The notes under the pieces: generated by a model
Told to the model about the DNA's origin: nothing
Seen by the model: the letters and a program-made list of their open reading frames with translations, nothing else
Database searches by the model: none
Shown: in pieces, positions 40,801 through 54,540 of the stretch
Numbering within the stretch: the stretch's first letter is position 1
Layout of the letters: every line of letters begins with the position of its first letter
Assembly (NCBI GenBank): GCA_032718565.1
Contig: JAVGVS010000025.1
Location: forward strand, 555,528 to 619,527
Origin: Distichodus sexfasciatus
Lineage: Eukaryota > Chordata > Actinopteri > Characiformes > Distichodontidae
Direction: 5' to 3'
DNA: 64,000 nt
Program-made: the position numbers and the translations under genes

Positions 40801-43800
40801 TTTTAACGTCCAGTATATTTAATATCTAATCACACTTACTAAAAAGCACATTTTCCTAACATTTTGCATGATTTTAATGCAACATCTTTTCCACAGGGCT
40901 TTAAACGCACATCGTCACTGACAATGTTTTTAGACTCTGCTTTATGTCTGGGAATTGGGGTCATAATGTATTAACACATTATGCATGGCATCAGACTAAT
41001 TGGTAAACAGCGCTGCATAAATGTGCTCTTACATCCTTTTACATCACGATTAATGAGCGTGCGCTACAAACCCACCAGAACGTTTCCCAGATGAGTCAGG
41101 CCGTGGTGAGTAATTTGGTTGTTGCACAGCACTAACGCTCTCAAACCAGACTTCTGAACTCTCAGACCATCGCAGAGTTCCTCCAGCCCTGTAGGCAGAC
41201 AGAAGAGATATGATATCATTATTATTATTGTTTTAATACTGTTGTAATAATATTAATAATAAAATGAACTTGTTATTTGTACTAAATTAAGGATGCCGTT
41301 TTTTATCCCTGTCTCATCGCTGCGTAATTAAAGGGCAGATTTGGTGCAGAACACCTGAGTCGGATATGGCATTGTGTGTGAGGTCGAGGGTATTGAGGGT
41401 GCGGTTGTGTCTGAGGAGGTCCCCGAGCTGCAGGGCATCCTGGTAGCCGTTGAGGTCATTTTCACCCAGATAGAGCTCCTGCAGAGCAGCGTTCTTCTTA
41501 AGGGAGCCAACTCAAGGAAACAAACAAAAATGAAATAAAATAAACCCCCTGGATTTTTATTATTATTATTATTATTATTATTACTGTAGACATAGGAAAA
41601 TGGAAGGAGCTGTAGTGATGAGGGAGAGCATTTAACAATTGATTGTCACAAATTTAATAATAATATAAAATATCACTTTGTTTAACCCCTATTCTAACCT
41701 TAATCTGAATATAACCCCAAAAATTAATTACAAACTAATCTCGATCCAAAAATTAATCATTATCTAATCATTATCCCGAAACTAATCATAAACCAGTCGT
41801 AATGCTGAACCTAATAAACCCAACCTAATGAAACCTAATCACAATATAGGCTTAATCATTATCCCAAAATCTAGTCTTAGTCTAATTCTAACATTAAACC
41901 TAACTATAATCAAATCATGTGCATTTTTGCATTAAATGTTTGCATTCAGTCCTAGTCCTAATCACAATCCAATGTAATCTAAACCTTAAACCTAACTGTA
42001 TTCTAATATTCACCCTAAACCTAATCACAGTCTATTCCCGACCCTACACTTAATCATATGTTAAACTTATCCTCGAACTGTATCATAATCTAATTTTAAC
42101 ATTAAACCTAATCATAATCCAATCTCAGCTCTAACCATAATCATTGCTTAATCTAAACCCGAAGCCTAGTCACAGTATAATTTGAACCTCAAACCTAATC
42201 ATAATGTAATCTAAACCCAAAAGCTAATCATATTCAAATCTAAACTCAAACCTAATCTTAAACCTAACTATAATCTATTGTAATCATAACACTAATTACA
42301 TAATATAATCTTAACACAAAATAAACATTATAAGCAAAACAATAACTACATTAGAACAGGCAATGCTGTTACTTTGTACACCTGGGTGATACGTTCTAAT
42401 GGAGAAATACATTTCATTTAAGTCTAGGTCAGATACACACACACACACACACACACACAAAGTGGTAGGTCCACCAAGAAAGCACCTTCACAAACACTCA
42501 GCCCAAATAAAACACATTCTTAACCCAAAGCACAAGACATTTGATTGGCATAAATGTATTTTTTCAGTCCTTCCTATTTACCGACGATGATTACTGCAGT
42601 CATCATCATTATCAACACACAGAAACACACACACACAATGTAGCTGAAGACTCATTTTATAGCCAAAGCGCAAGAAGTTTGATTGGACTAACTTTATTAT
42701 TCCAAGTTCTTACTATTTACATCATGGCGATTACCACAGTCATCATCGTCATCGACAACATCATTACGCGGCCTTTCAGGACCGGGACCCTTTCATGGAC
42801 GATTTGGCCGCCGCCTCACACACGCGTCCGGATCGATGCGGCAGATTTGATTTGATCAGGCCCCTTTTCGGGCCGCGCTCCGAATGCCAACATCGCCATC
42901 AGGCACAGTGGGGACCAAAATGGGGTGGGGGGTGGATCGGGGAGGGAATCGATGGGAGGGACTCCACTGTGCCGGCTACAGCGAGTCCCGCAATCAGGGC
43001 CCCCTCCGATCGATAGCAACGATCAGCAGCCGTGCGCCCCACCGAGGAGCACTGTGGGGGGCATTGCACTGCCCCCCCTTAAAATATCAAACAGATCCAG
43101 ACATGGCTTAAAGACAAAGCCCCCAGCGCTTCGGGATGTGCCGGCCGAGTACTCGTGCTCATTTATGGTGGTCTCGTGGCAACGGTGCTAACGGCAACTC
43201 CACCCGGAGAGGCTGGCGCTCTTCTCCCTAGAGGCACTAGTGGGATCAAATCAGCTTGACTTTGTTCGGATCAGTTCAAGTCGGTCCAGTTTGGTTCAGT
43301 TCAGTTTCCATTCGGTTCAGCTTGGTTCAGTTTGGCTTGATTCAGTTTGGTTTGGTTCAGGTCGGTTTGGTTCAGGTCGGTTCAGTTCAGCTTGGTTCAG
43401 TTTGACTCGATTCAGTTCAGTTCAGTTCAATTTGCTCAGTTCAATCTGGTTTGGTTCGGATCAGTTCAGTATGGCTTGATTCAGTTCGGTTTGGCATGGC
43501 TCGGCTCGGCTCAGCTCGGCTCGGTTCAATTTGGTTTAGATCGGCTCAGTTTAGTTTGGCTTGATTCAATTTTGTTTAGTTTGGTTTGCCTTGGCTTGGT
43601 CCAGTTTGGCTTGATTCACTTCCGCTCGGTTCAGTTTGCTCAGCTCGGTTCAGCTCGATTTGGTTTGATTCGGCTCAAATCAGTTTGGCTTGATTCAGTT
43701 CGGTTCGGCTCGGCTTGGCTTATGTTGGTTTAGTTTGACTCAATTCATTTCAGCCCGGTTCAGTTTGCTCAGCTTAGCTTGGCTCAGGTCGATTTGGTTT

Positions 43801-45748
43801 GGTTCGGCTCAGTTCAGTTTGGCTTGATACAGTTTGGTTCAGTTTGGCTTGATACAGTTTGGTTCAGTTTGGCTCAGTTCGGCTTGATTCAGTTTGCTCA
43901 GTTCGGCTTAGGCCGATTTGGTTTGGATCGGCTCAGTTCAGCTTGCCTTGATTTAGTTTGGCTTGATTCAGTTCAGCTCGGTTGAGTTTGCTCAGCTTGG
44001 CTCGGCTCAGGTCCATTTGGTTTGGTTCAGGTTGTTTCAGCTCTGCTCAGATCAGTTTGGCTCCATTCACTTTGGTTCGGTTCAGTTCAGTTTGGTTTGA
44101 TTCAGTTTAGTTCTGATTGGTTTAATTCAGTTGGTTTGGTTCAGTTCGGTTCTGTTTGCATGCTAAGAGCATAGGACAAGGGTTTGATGGCAAAAACCTA
44201 GCCGCAAACATACACACACCTACTTGCTTAGATGCTCATACACACACATACAAAAAAACACGCCTGCACACAAATGCACACACACCTACAAAAGCATACA
44301 TACAAACACTGTGCTTGATTAAAACAAAAATCTGGGAATGACAGTCTGAGAAAGGAATTTTGCTTAATTATTTTCCTTTGTTCCCTCGAGGGTCAGCCCC
44401 TCTATCCATCCATCCATCCATGTGGGTGAAAGGCTGCTGTGTTCGTACTCCGGGGCTGAACTTTGGAGTGATTAGTTGTTGGTGCGCAGGGGGCAGGGGA
44501 AGAGACTTGCTCTCGGTACGAGCTGGCCACGGAGACTCACACCGATCGGTGCAACAGCGTGTAAAGTGACAAGCAGAAGATTAGGACATCTAATCCTGGC
44601 CGAGTCTGACTGTTAGGGTCACAAGGCCAAAATCTGCCGCTCCTCTCGCTGTCCATCGTCATCTGTTCCTGCTGGTCAAGGCCGAGCATGGACAACACTT
44701 CCCTCTCTCTCTCTATCTCTCCCACACACCCTTACACCTTATTCTAGGCCTATTTCACAGCCAGCTTGGGAAGCAGTACACACAATATGACAACAAGACC
44801 CTTTTATTAGATACTGACTCTATTTAAGTATGAGGTCAGTAGTGTTGAGGAAGCTATTTTTAAACTGCAGCTTTACTACTGTACATCCAAGCTATTTCAC
44901 AGCCACAGATTCTTGCTTCCATCTTGGCTAAAGTGGAATCCATTTCTCTCCATTGTAAAGATAATCTCGTTCATGTTGGCTTAACTACCGATCTCAAAGA
45001 AGCATGTTACAATGTTTACATGAAATAGGAACGAACACGGAAGTGCCTGATGACGCTTTTCGTAACTTAGCAACAACAAGTGCTGGGAGAAGTGGGGTTT
45101 TACCACTCTTAGCACAAAAAAGATGTTTGGTTGACACAGGTCCTTATCGTTACACTACCAACTTCCCCTAGGTCTTGCTTCATAATCCAGTAGTGGTAGT
45201 GCTGGAGGAAGGACTTGAACCCACAAACTTTTGGTCCAGAATTAAGCATTCTACTAGTGGACAACCATCACCACTAAGGCTGTGCAATTAATCGAATTTT
45301 AATTTCAATTTCAATTTCAGCTCCAAACAATCACAAAAATAATGTAATCGACAAAAACAATTATAATTACAATTATTTTGCCACGTTACGCTCTGCAAGT
45401 ATACTCATATTTTGTCTTGTGTTCCGAATGACACACGCACGCGCACTAACGCACCTTCCGAAGACTGAACGCACGTGTGTGTTCTGGTGGCGGTGTACAG
45501 TCTGAGCGGGTAAAGATGGCAGAAGGAGGAGAGCAGCATAAAGTCTTAAATAGTAACACAAAGTAAAGTGTTAAATAATCATGATTTCAAGATTGACCAA
45601 ATTAATCGTGATTATGTTTTTTTTCATAATTGAGCAGCCCTAATCACCACCTCCAAAGAGTCAAAGAGTACAGATACTAATCTGGGGCAAACTTTGTTTC
45701 CCCCACAATGCAGTTTTCCGAGAGGATCTTCCCGGTCGTTGTAGCCCT

Positions 45749-45779
<31 letters not shown>

Positions 45780-48700
45780 CATTTGTGTGTGAGTTACAGC
45801 GTAAGGTGAATACCGAGTGTGAAGAGGGGTCTACCGCTGAGGCGAGTGTTTTCAAGATGCAGCACTGTCAGCCTGCTGGTGAGGAGGGCTTTTGACAAGG
45901 CCTGAGCGGGAAACTCCAGCATGGGAATGTTCCGAGCATCCATTCTCCACAGGCATCTGCTCTGAAGAGCCCAGACAGCACGCCATCAGAGAGAGAGAGA
46001 GAAAGAAAGAGAAGAAAAAAGAGAGAGCGAGAGAGAGCCTCAATACTGCCCTTATTGCGGACTGGTCTTTGTTTCTACCTTTTCAGTCTTTCATCAAACG
46101 GTCGCCTGTCTGAAGGAGGCCAAAACATCAAAAGTGAAAAACAAGCGTGACAGGAGGAGACTCCTGCAAGATCTGCGGGCCATTGTTAGGTTTCAGCCCA
46201 AGTCCACCACTTCAAAAGTGTCCAGATTTTTTTTTTTTGTTTCATTCTCTGCTTTTGTTGTTGGTGAAAATTTGACTGATCTCCTGTAATATTGCCTAAG
46301 AGCATGCTTTCGGTTTGACCATTGAAGTTCGCTGAGCTGCGAGGTGAGAGTCGCTTGTCTCTCTTTCATCTAGACGCTCTGCTAATTGAAGGTAATATCG
46401 TGGCCAAGTTAAGTGAAGTGTAATGATATATCCATTAGAATCAAAGTGTGAATACGGCAATATCCCGCCGTGTGAATATTTGTGCCTCTGATGCATGATA
46501 ATCCATTACTTTCGATGCCCCCGGAATACAGATGAGAGGCGAAAAATCTGACTTGGGAGCACTGAGAGAGCGTTGCCCGACAGCCGTCTCAGTGTGCGTT
46601 CCAACAAGTAAATTAACTAAAAGAAAAATTTACATTTTGTCTCGTTTAAAGCGTCAATGAGTGAAATTGTCTGAAAAAACTGAGTTAAATGTTAATTCAA
46701 TTATAACATTTATTTGATGTGTAGCAGGGGTGGAATGGCATGCTTTCCTGAGAAATTAATGTGTGTTGTATACTACACATCAAAGGTTTTTTCACTGCAC
46801 ATGTTTTTAACACTTTTCCAATTATTTCATTCATTCATTATCCAAACTACTTATTCCCAACTGGGGTCACAGGGAGACTGGAGTCTATGCCGGGAACTAC
46901 GGGCGCAAGGCGGGGACCAACGCTGGGCAGGCGCTAACACACGGCAGTCCAATTACATCATCAACTGTATTTTTAATTCTTGCTAAGCACTGGAAATTAA
47001 ATATAAATGAAAATATAAGTCAAATAAACGAGGTTACATTTTAACGCAGAAAGAGACACATCCTATTAACTGGTGATTGTACAGTATGGTCACAGGCTTT
47101 ATATACACTAATGTAACTGTTATTTCCAATTGGCCATCACTCAATAGCTCAATAGCACTCAGTACTTGTTCTAATTGTAATGATATTAGGTTACTTCAGT
47201 ATGTGGAGGCCAGTATAAGAATTTTCTTGCTAATAAAGGTACTGAAATTGTGAACATACACTAAGGATATCTTCTTAAGAAAGTTCTTAAATTAAGAAAT
47301 TTGTTATGTGGGATTCATGGCGTGTTCTTAAGCAGCGGAATTCGCACCTGTGTACCTAAGAATGATGAATCCCACGTCTTTGTAATTGAAAGTGCGTGCC
47401 AGGTTTTCTGTATAAGCACAGGGAAACGCCCCGCAATGTGCCATAAAAGGGCATGAGACTGTAGGGCCGTGTGCAAAAGGTCAGGCCAGGAACAACGTCA
47501 AAGAAACACAGAGACAGTTCTCGAGCTGAAATCAGCACAGCTGCAGAGAAAAGCAGCCCGGTCATTTGACCGCGCATTTGACGACAGTCACCTTACTACA
47601 AATAAACTTACAGAAGATTAACGTCTAATTCACTTCCATATTGAGTAAACGCTAAAAGGAGCAAAATGACATGTTGTTTATACTTCAAAATGCAGCGTTT
47701 AATCCAAACGTGTAGACAGTAATATTTCATTCATTTAAAAACTGAGATAAACAACAAGACTCTACGAACCCCATAAAATTAACAACTTACAACCCGTACA
47801 AACCCATAGCATTCTTATTCTACAACACGTGTCGTACCAATTAAAGTCCACATATAACTTGAAAGTGTACCGCAATATTTTAACATCTTTTCCTCATGTT
47901 TCTTTTGGCGTTTACTCGATGTATAAGTGAACTGACCGTTAATCCTCTGTCATAATCAATCACTGAACAAAGCAGGATTTAATCCACATGATTGCAGATT
48001 GTACCATGAAAATAATATATAATTAGTTAATATTAACGAATTAATTGATTACTTAACAATAATAAATGTGAACAATAAAAATAAGTGTTATAAATAATAA
48101 TAGATTAAAAAATTATTGAGGGCACCTTTATCCCCAATGAACAAAATTGTGGCTCATTTTTTAATATCTTTTCTTCCAATACTAATATGATGAGAAAATC
48201 ACAGTAACAATAATGAAGCTGCATTAAAATTTATTTAAAAAAACCCCAACAACTTATTGTTGAATTTTAATTAGCCGAATAGAGGATTTTCCATCATTTC
48301 TCCACCTGTTTCAGCAGATTGGAGAGAGCCTTCCAGCCTGAAACACCCATTCTGGTGTTGGAAGAAACGTCCAGATGTGTAGCTGACTCATAGTATAGAA
48401 TCATATCCATCAGTGATGATGCTCCCTACAAAAAATGAGGAAATAAAAACATTAAAATCCCTAACTTACAGAATCTATGTCTTGGTTGACCAGATCTGCC
48501 TTACTGTGAATGTTTTTGAATGTTTTTGTGATAACCAGAGATGTGATGTAACAAAGGACAAAAACTTTTCTATTTTCGGGTATCTGTACCTTACTTGACT
48601 ATTTTTGTACCAACTTTTAACTTTTACTATGTGCATTTTTAGAATTATCTGTACTTTCTACTCCTTACATTTAAAAATCAGGCTCGTAACTCGTTTGGTT

Positions 48701-51700
48701 TAATTTAAGTGAGGTTTATTAGCCATCCAGACGACTTAACTGTTTGGTTGAGGCTTAAAAACGTAGTAAACACACACAGAAAAGACAATCCCATTGGGGT
48801 ATTTGTCTTTGCACATGACACACAACATGATAGACACAATAAAGTCAGAGAGAAAAAGAATCTAAAACCAGATGGCAACTCGGTGGGAAATGATATTGTG
48901 ATTGCGGTGGCAGAAAGCACTTTAGCTCGACCAAATTCAGTTCAGTTCAGTTCAGTTTATTTACACAGCGCTCGTCACAGCACTATAATATTTGTTGTGT
49001 GATGTGTTTAGGATAGAGGCAGTCATCATGTATAATGATGGTAATGACCAGTGGAGCTATATGTATTCATGTGCCTTTATTTTTCTCTGCTTGTGCTCTA
49101 CATAACACTTGGACATGGAGTCCAGTCAGTTTTGACTAAAATGGTGCTTTTGTCCAAGGGTACTTTATACTTTTATACTTTAAGTATGTTTTAGAGCCTG
49201 TACTTTTCACTTTAACTTCAGTAAAGTAGTCAAGTCAAAACTTCAACTTTTACTAGAGTCTTTTAAAACACATGTATCTATACTTCTACTTAAGTGAAGA
49301 ATGTGTGTGCTTTTGACACCTCTGGTGATAACAGCCATAGGAGTACATCCCCTGCATTTCTTATTTGCATATTGGGTATTTTAAGGACCATTTTCCTTTC
49401 AAAGAAATACATGAATCATGTAGATTATGCAGATTATGTTTTTCATTCATACACAAACTTACATTTTCCTCCAGCTCGGCATCCTCCAGGTTGATCAGAC
49501 CAAACTTAATTGATTTCAGAATCTCTTCCAGCGACTCACATGAGCAATAATCTAAACAAACACCTAAGCGGGAAACAAAATGGACAATCACCAACAGATG
49601 AACCTGATGATAAACATGAAATTAAACCACTGTATTTGTATTTGTATTTATTGTATTTGTATAACAAATCAGTATTTCGATAATGCAATAACTTTTTACA
49701 TGATGATCAAAATAAAAATGACATGGCACTTCCTGATCCACCATGTTTTCTTGCAAGTGCCAGAGTAGGAATCGCAGTGAAGAAGTCTACCTGCAGAGTT
49801 TTTGAACTATGGATGGTCTCTTAGCAGCAGCTATGTCGATTATTTTCACATGAGGTAAACACCCGTCGTGCTGCCTACTCCCCAGTTCGGGAGTGGGCCG
49901 TGGGCAGCAGTGGCTCATGTGCATTTTGGAATACTAATGAGAAACAGCTTGTTCTGAATGGGACTGAAAAATAGAGGTAAAAAGCAGGTGAAAATGCCTA
50001 AACTACTTCAGAGACATGTTTAGTGGAGCTCATAGACCTATTTTAACTTGAAAAAAAGTATGATATGGGACTCTTCATAATGATTGGTTGATACACATAA
50101 GTAGAGCAGCCCTGCCAAACCCACACATCCTCTCAAGGAAATCAAATTTTGTCTCGTCTTCCATGTCCATGTCTGAGGTTTTTTACTATCATTTGTTTTC
50201 TATCATCACTGAACCATGCTGTTAGGTTATGTTATTCTATATTCGCCACATACACCGTTCTACAAGTATGAGTGTCGTAGTACTCAAGACCAGCTTTTGA
50301 AGGTCTCAGTCTTGTCTTGCACTTGGCTGTATTTGTACTTGGTCTTGCCATAGACTTGGACAAAGAGGACTATTTAGTTAGTTATTTTATTTTCAAGACC
50401 ATCCAAAATCACAACTCTGAGAACATTACTATTAATGAGCAGTTTACTGTCAGATTGGATACATTCTCACTTCAAGTGCAACCAATGATGTTACTGCTGA
50501 CCCCTTCTCACACATTAACGCAGGTGAAGTCATGGTTGTCTGGGAAAGATGTCCTGACCAAAATGTCTCGTCTCGGTCAGGACTTAGTCTCAGTTTAGGT
50601 AGTCTTGACTACCGCTCTAGCAAGTACACTATAGTGAAATGTAACACATTCCTAATACAGTGCAGTAGGAGATGCAACAGTTAGGGAGTTGGCACCATGA
50701 TCGGAAGCGCGTCGGTTCAACTCCCGGACCAGTATAGGTACCACTGAGGTACTCATAAGCAAGGTACCGTCCCCAAGCACTGCTCCCCAGGTGCTGCCAA
50801 AAAGCTGCCCACTGCTTCTTTATGGATGGGTCAAATACAGAGGTCACATAAAAGTCACATAACTTTTATTAATTTTTTTAATGATGTATTTTATAGATGG
50901 ATTAATAATTCTTGAGGAGCCCTAAGGTGGTGTTTGTTTCAATGTTCAGCTGTCCTCCTTCCATGACCTAAATATCATGTAATAAAAATCTAAAGAAAAA
51001 CAATCCTGAAAAACAGACATTACTGTGTAAACAGTATCATTTATTTCTGGTCATCGTGCTCACCCCCAAAATCTGTTTTTGTTGCTTTAAGTCCCTAATC
51101 AGGTCCGACGCCATTTACGGCACCTAAGTGAATTCCGCCCCGATATGAATCCCTGCGTCTCTCCACTGATGCCACTTGGTGGTTGGTGCTCATTAAAGAG
51201 GCAAAAGAACGACAGAACGTGACAGAGACGCTCTTGCCTCCGCCGAGAGGGGAATCAAAGCGGCGCTGATTATTCCGGAACAGATGACTTTTAAACAAAG
51301 CTTAGAGAAACACTTTGATGGCCGCAGCAGTGCGTCTTTATTAGGACCGATCCGGCTCGAGCCCCCTTCCCCTCATAAACTCTTATCTTCCTGGTCGGGG
51401 AGAAGACAGATCGCTCAAAGACGACGACGACACGTGCTGGAGAGATGATAATTTATTCGTTATTAGCATAATCATTTGTAATTTTTTTACAATAATCACT
51501 TAACTGTACCATACGTAGGGAGGGGGTGATGTGAAATCCCATTTTTCTAATCCCTTCTGTCGTCCTCAGATAATGATAGCAAGTCTCAGAGTCAGATGTC
51601 ATCAGCGAGCGAGAGGAAAGCCGAAACACGCTGACCCGCATTTCAATCCCCCCATCCGCTCGTATCAATAACCGCAGATTTCCCCCCTCATCAAAGCGAC

Positions 51701-53936
51701 GGACGCTTAATCCGAGCCCTGCAGGAACCGGCGTGTAGATTTCAATTAAGAGGCTTCACAACGTTCCCGATTTTTATCTCGGCCACTGCAAGAGTCTGCA
51801 CTGTTTGGGTCCGGTTCCACTAGCACTTAAAATCGATGATATTTTGGTCATCTCTCAAAATGCTGAGGTCTTAGTGGGGTTGTAGTGATGCTACTAACTT
51901 AGTTAACTTGGCTTAATTAGTTAAATAGTCAGTACAGAGGCTACTTTTACATACAAGATATATAAAAGTTTGTTCAATTTACCTACAAAAGCACATAGAT
52001 ACACATAATCCAGTGATGGGGAGGAGCTACAAATAGCGACAATACTGATCTGCTGTTATCTGTAGTTTATCAGTGGCTTTAAAAGTAACTACTTTCTTTA
52101 ACAAATATCGTGGTAGCATGCCAAAGCACTACATTGTTACAACATAAAAACTTCAGATATTTCCAACCTGCAGCTGTCTCTGATTACTGTTGAATTTGTT
52201 GAATGTCATCTGATTGGATACTGTGCTGTGTCAGTCCAGATCCAGCCTCAGATGGACTGCCTGATCCAGACTCTAGTTCAAGGTCTCCCCAACAACCCCT
52301 AATTGCTATATCAGGATCACCTGAGTTTTAACTCACCACTCCCTTGACTTTTGGTATTTGAAAGTGAAAGTGAGTGATTATTTGTTATTGTGAACACACG
52401 ACAGCACAGCACACAGTGCACCACAACCAAATGTGACCTCGGCATTTGGCCCAGGGACAAGTGATACCTTTACCGGTGATCTTCAGATCATCGAACTGTT
52501 ACACTATCAACTATCCCATTTATAGAGTTTTGTTCACATTCCTTGCAAAACATTGCTGTGTGCTGAACTGCATTCAGAGCGGTTTCCTGTTCTGCCTTCT
52601 TGTGTACCAACCCTCATTTCATGCTTCTGGATTATACTCTGTTTCCGCACCGCAATATAGATTTGTTGGTTTCATGAACTGTCTCAGCTGATTTTGAACG
52701 ACGTTTTACAACGTTGATTTTTGCAAGATCCTTCTGGAAAAATTGCCTGTACTTGACCTACTCTGCCTTTGGGTCCAAACTGTAATAGTTACAATAACTT
52801 ATGTAAGCTGAAAATCGCACTTATTGTGATTTGTCAGTACATTGTTAAAAAAAGTATAGATCTTCAAATTACTTTTAAAATCATGTTTCACTTTTTGTTT
52901 TTAATTAATTTGCTTAAAAGTATCCTTTAGCACAAATATTAAATATTACAGCTTGGATATAGTTAACTACATTTTTTCAGTAGCTTGTAGTGTTGATTAC
53001 TGCTATATTATAACAGCAGCTTGGCTGTAACTTAACTACATTTAACCACAAGTAACTTGTAGCTTGAAAAACTACAGTTTAAAAGTAGCTTCCCCAAAAC
53101 GCTGGGCTATAATAGCCAAATATCGTCCAATGTAAACAATATAACTAAACAAAATCAGTTAATTATGGGCCTTGGGAGATGGACAAAGACCCACAACATG
53201 AGTTTAATCCTGCAGATGAGGAAAACAAACTCTATCTGCTCATTACTTTTTCCATCTCCACATCTGTCTGTAGGGAAGTCGAGGATGAAGATATAAATCC
53301 CCTGCCCCGCATGTTAATGCTCTGTGCTGAACTCCGGCAGTCTGCACTGTTAAAAGCTAGCGGCAAACACTTGACTGCACGATTTTCGAGGTCGACTACA
53401 TACGAACAAGATTAGGAATGCCTCACGATTTACAGGTGAAGTAAGGATCATTGTGTGTAGGTAGGGCCCAATTATCAGTAATGGTAATTTTAATGACGGT
53501 GGAAAAGTACATTCAGACCAGATTATGCTTAGAAATGTAAGTATGTGAAAGTAAATGATTATTTTCCATTGTGAACAAAGCACACACACAGTGCACCACA
53601 ACCAAATGTGGCTTCTGAATTTGATCCATCCATGAATGAGCTGTGGGCAGATTTTTGCAGTGCCTGGGGAGCAGTGCTTAGGAATGGTACCTTGCTCACA
53701 AAGTGATATCTTTATGGGTATCTGAGTGTATTAGGGCCTGTTTCCACCAAACACGTTATTTTTGCAGGCAGCGCCTACTTTTAATACAAATTCAATGAGC
53801 TTCAGCATTCAGAGTGCGAAGAGCGCTTGATAAATTGATGATGAGCAAGATTAAAAAATGAGTTTACTCACCTTTCAGATCAAGGCATTTTGTTCGGTTA
53901 TCTAGACAGGTAATATCCTGTAGGAACAAGAGGAAA

Positions 53937-54001
<65 letters not shown>

Positions 54002-54505
54002 CAGATAGATAGATAGATAGATAGATAGATATAATTTTTTATTATTGTATTATATGCACAAACAAGTCAAGTGTCTAGCATATGGATGCTCAAAATAATG
54101 AATGCTGAATTTTACTCGGTTTGCTGTTGATGCAAATGTTCCCTTTAAATTAACCAAGGTGTATTAATTAGGAACAGCTGGTCATCTGTTGGCACATTAA
54201 TTTGCCCATTTGCCTCCTCTACAAATATATTATTTGAATACATAAATATGAGAAGTGACAGAAAAGCATAGATAGCAAGAAGACATAGGTATTTCACCTC
54301 CTTACAGGCAGAAGAAAACTAAGAATAACCCCCCACACAAGGACAAAAAAAGTCTTCTCTGAGGGCCGATATGATAATTTATACCGTTTATTCATGCACT
54401 GAGTGACAGTTGGCATTGACTTCATTTTGGGAAAATCCCATCGAGTGATGATGGGATTTATATATATATCTATATCTATCTATATCTATCTACATATACA
54501 TATAT

Positions 54506-54540
<35 letters not shown>

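Larger units (their letters stand above)
37229..41075 (-). other. Intron 8
   Basis: 3847 bp. Holds a possible MITE remnant (37270-37350), two conserved-looking islands (37905-38220, 38395-39260), a Tc1-type half element and three SINE segments. Positions 40180-41040 show nothing recognisable. Confidence 0.75.
41511..45813 (-). other. Intron 6
   Basis: 4303 bp. Contains (TTA)n at 41559-41582, a degenerate CTAATC array, (CA)n at 42436-42460, a GC-rich island, the 0.9-kb pentamer array, a SINE split by a hAT element, and (GT)n at 45752-45779. Confidence 0.75.
49564..53871 (-). other. Intron 3
   Basis: 4308 bp. Contains a CAAGAC-type inverted-repeat element, three SINE-A copies, a conserved-looking island at 51080-51480 and a composite hAT relic. 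Positions 49570-50260 show nothing assignable. Confidence 0.75.

Noticed and set aside
41328..41510. 60-codon minus-strand frame starting MAPLRRTLL
   Set aside because: Wrong frame over exon 7; the LRR frame shifted by two bases is the real one.
43240..43985. Plus-strand open frames rich in FGS/VQF repeats
   Set aside because: A product of the 5-bp array without in-frame stops; no start context or homology.
49463..49551. Closer acceptor TTTAG for exon 4
   Set aside because: Would delete four residues conserved in the family; the upstream CCCGCTTAG with a better pyrimidine tract aligns without a gap.
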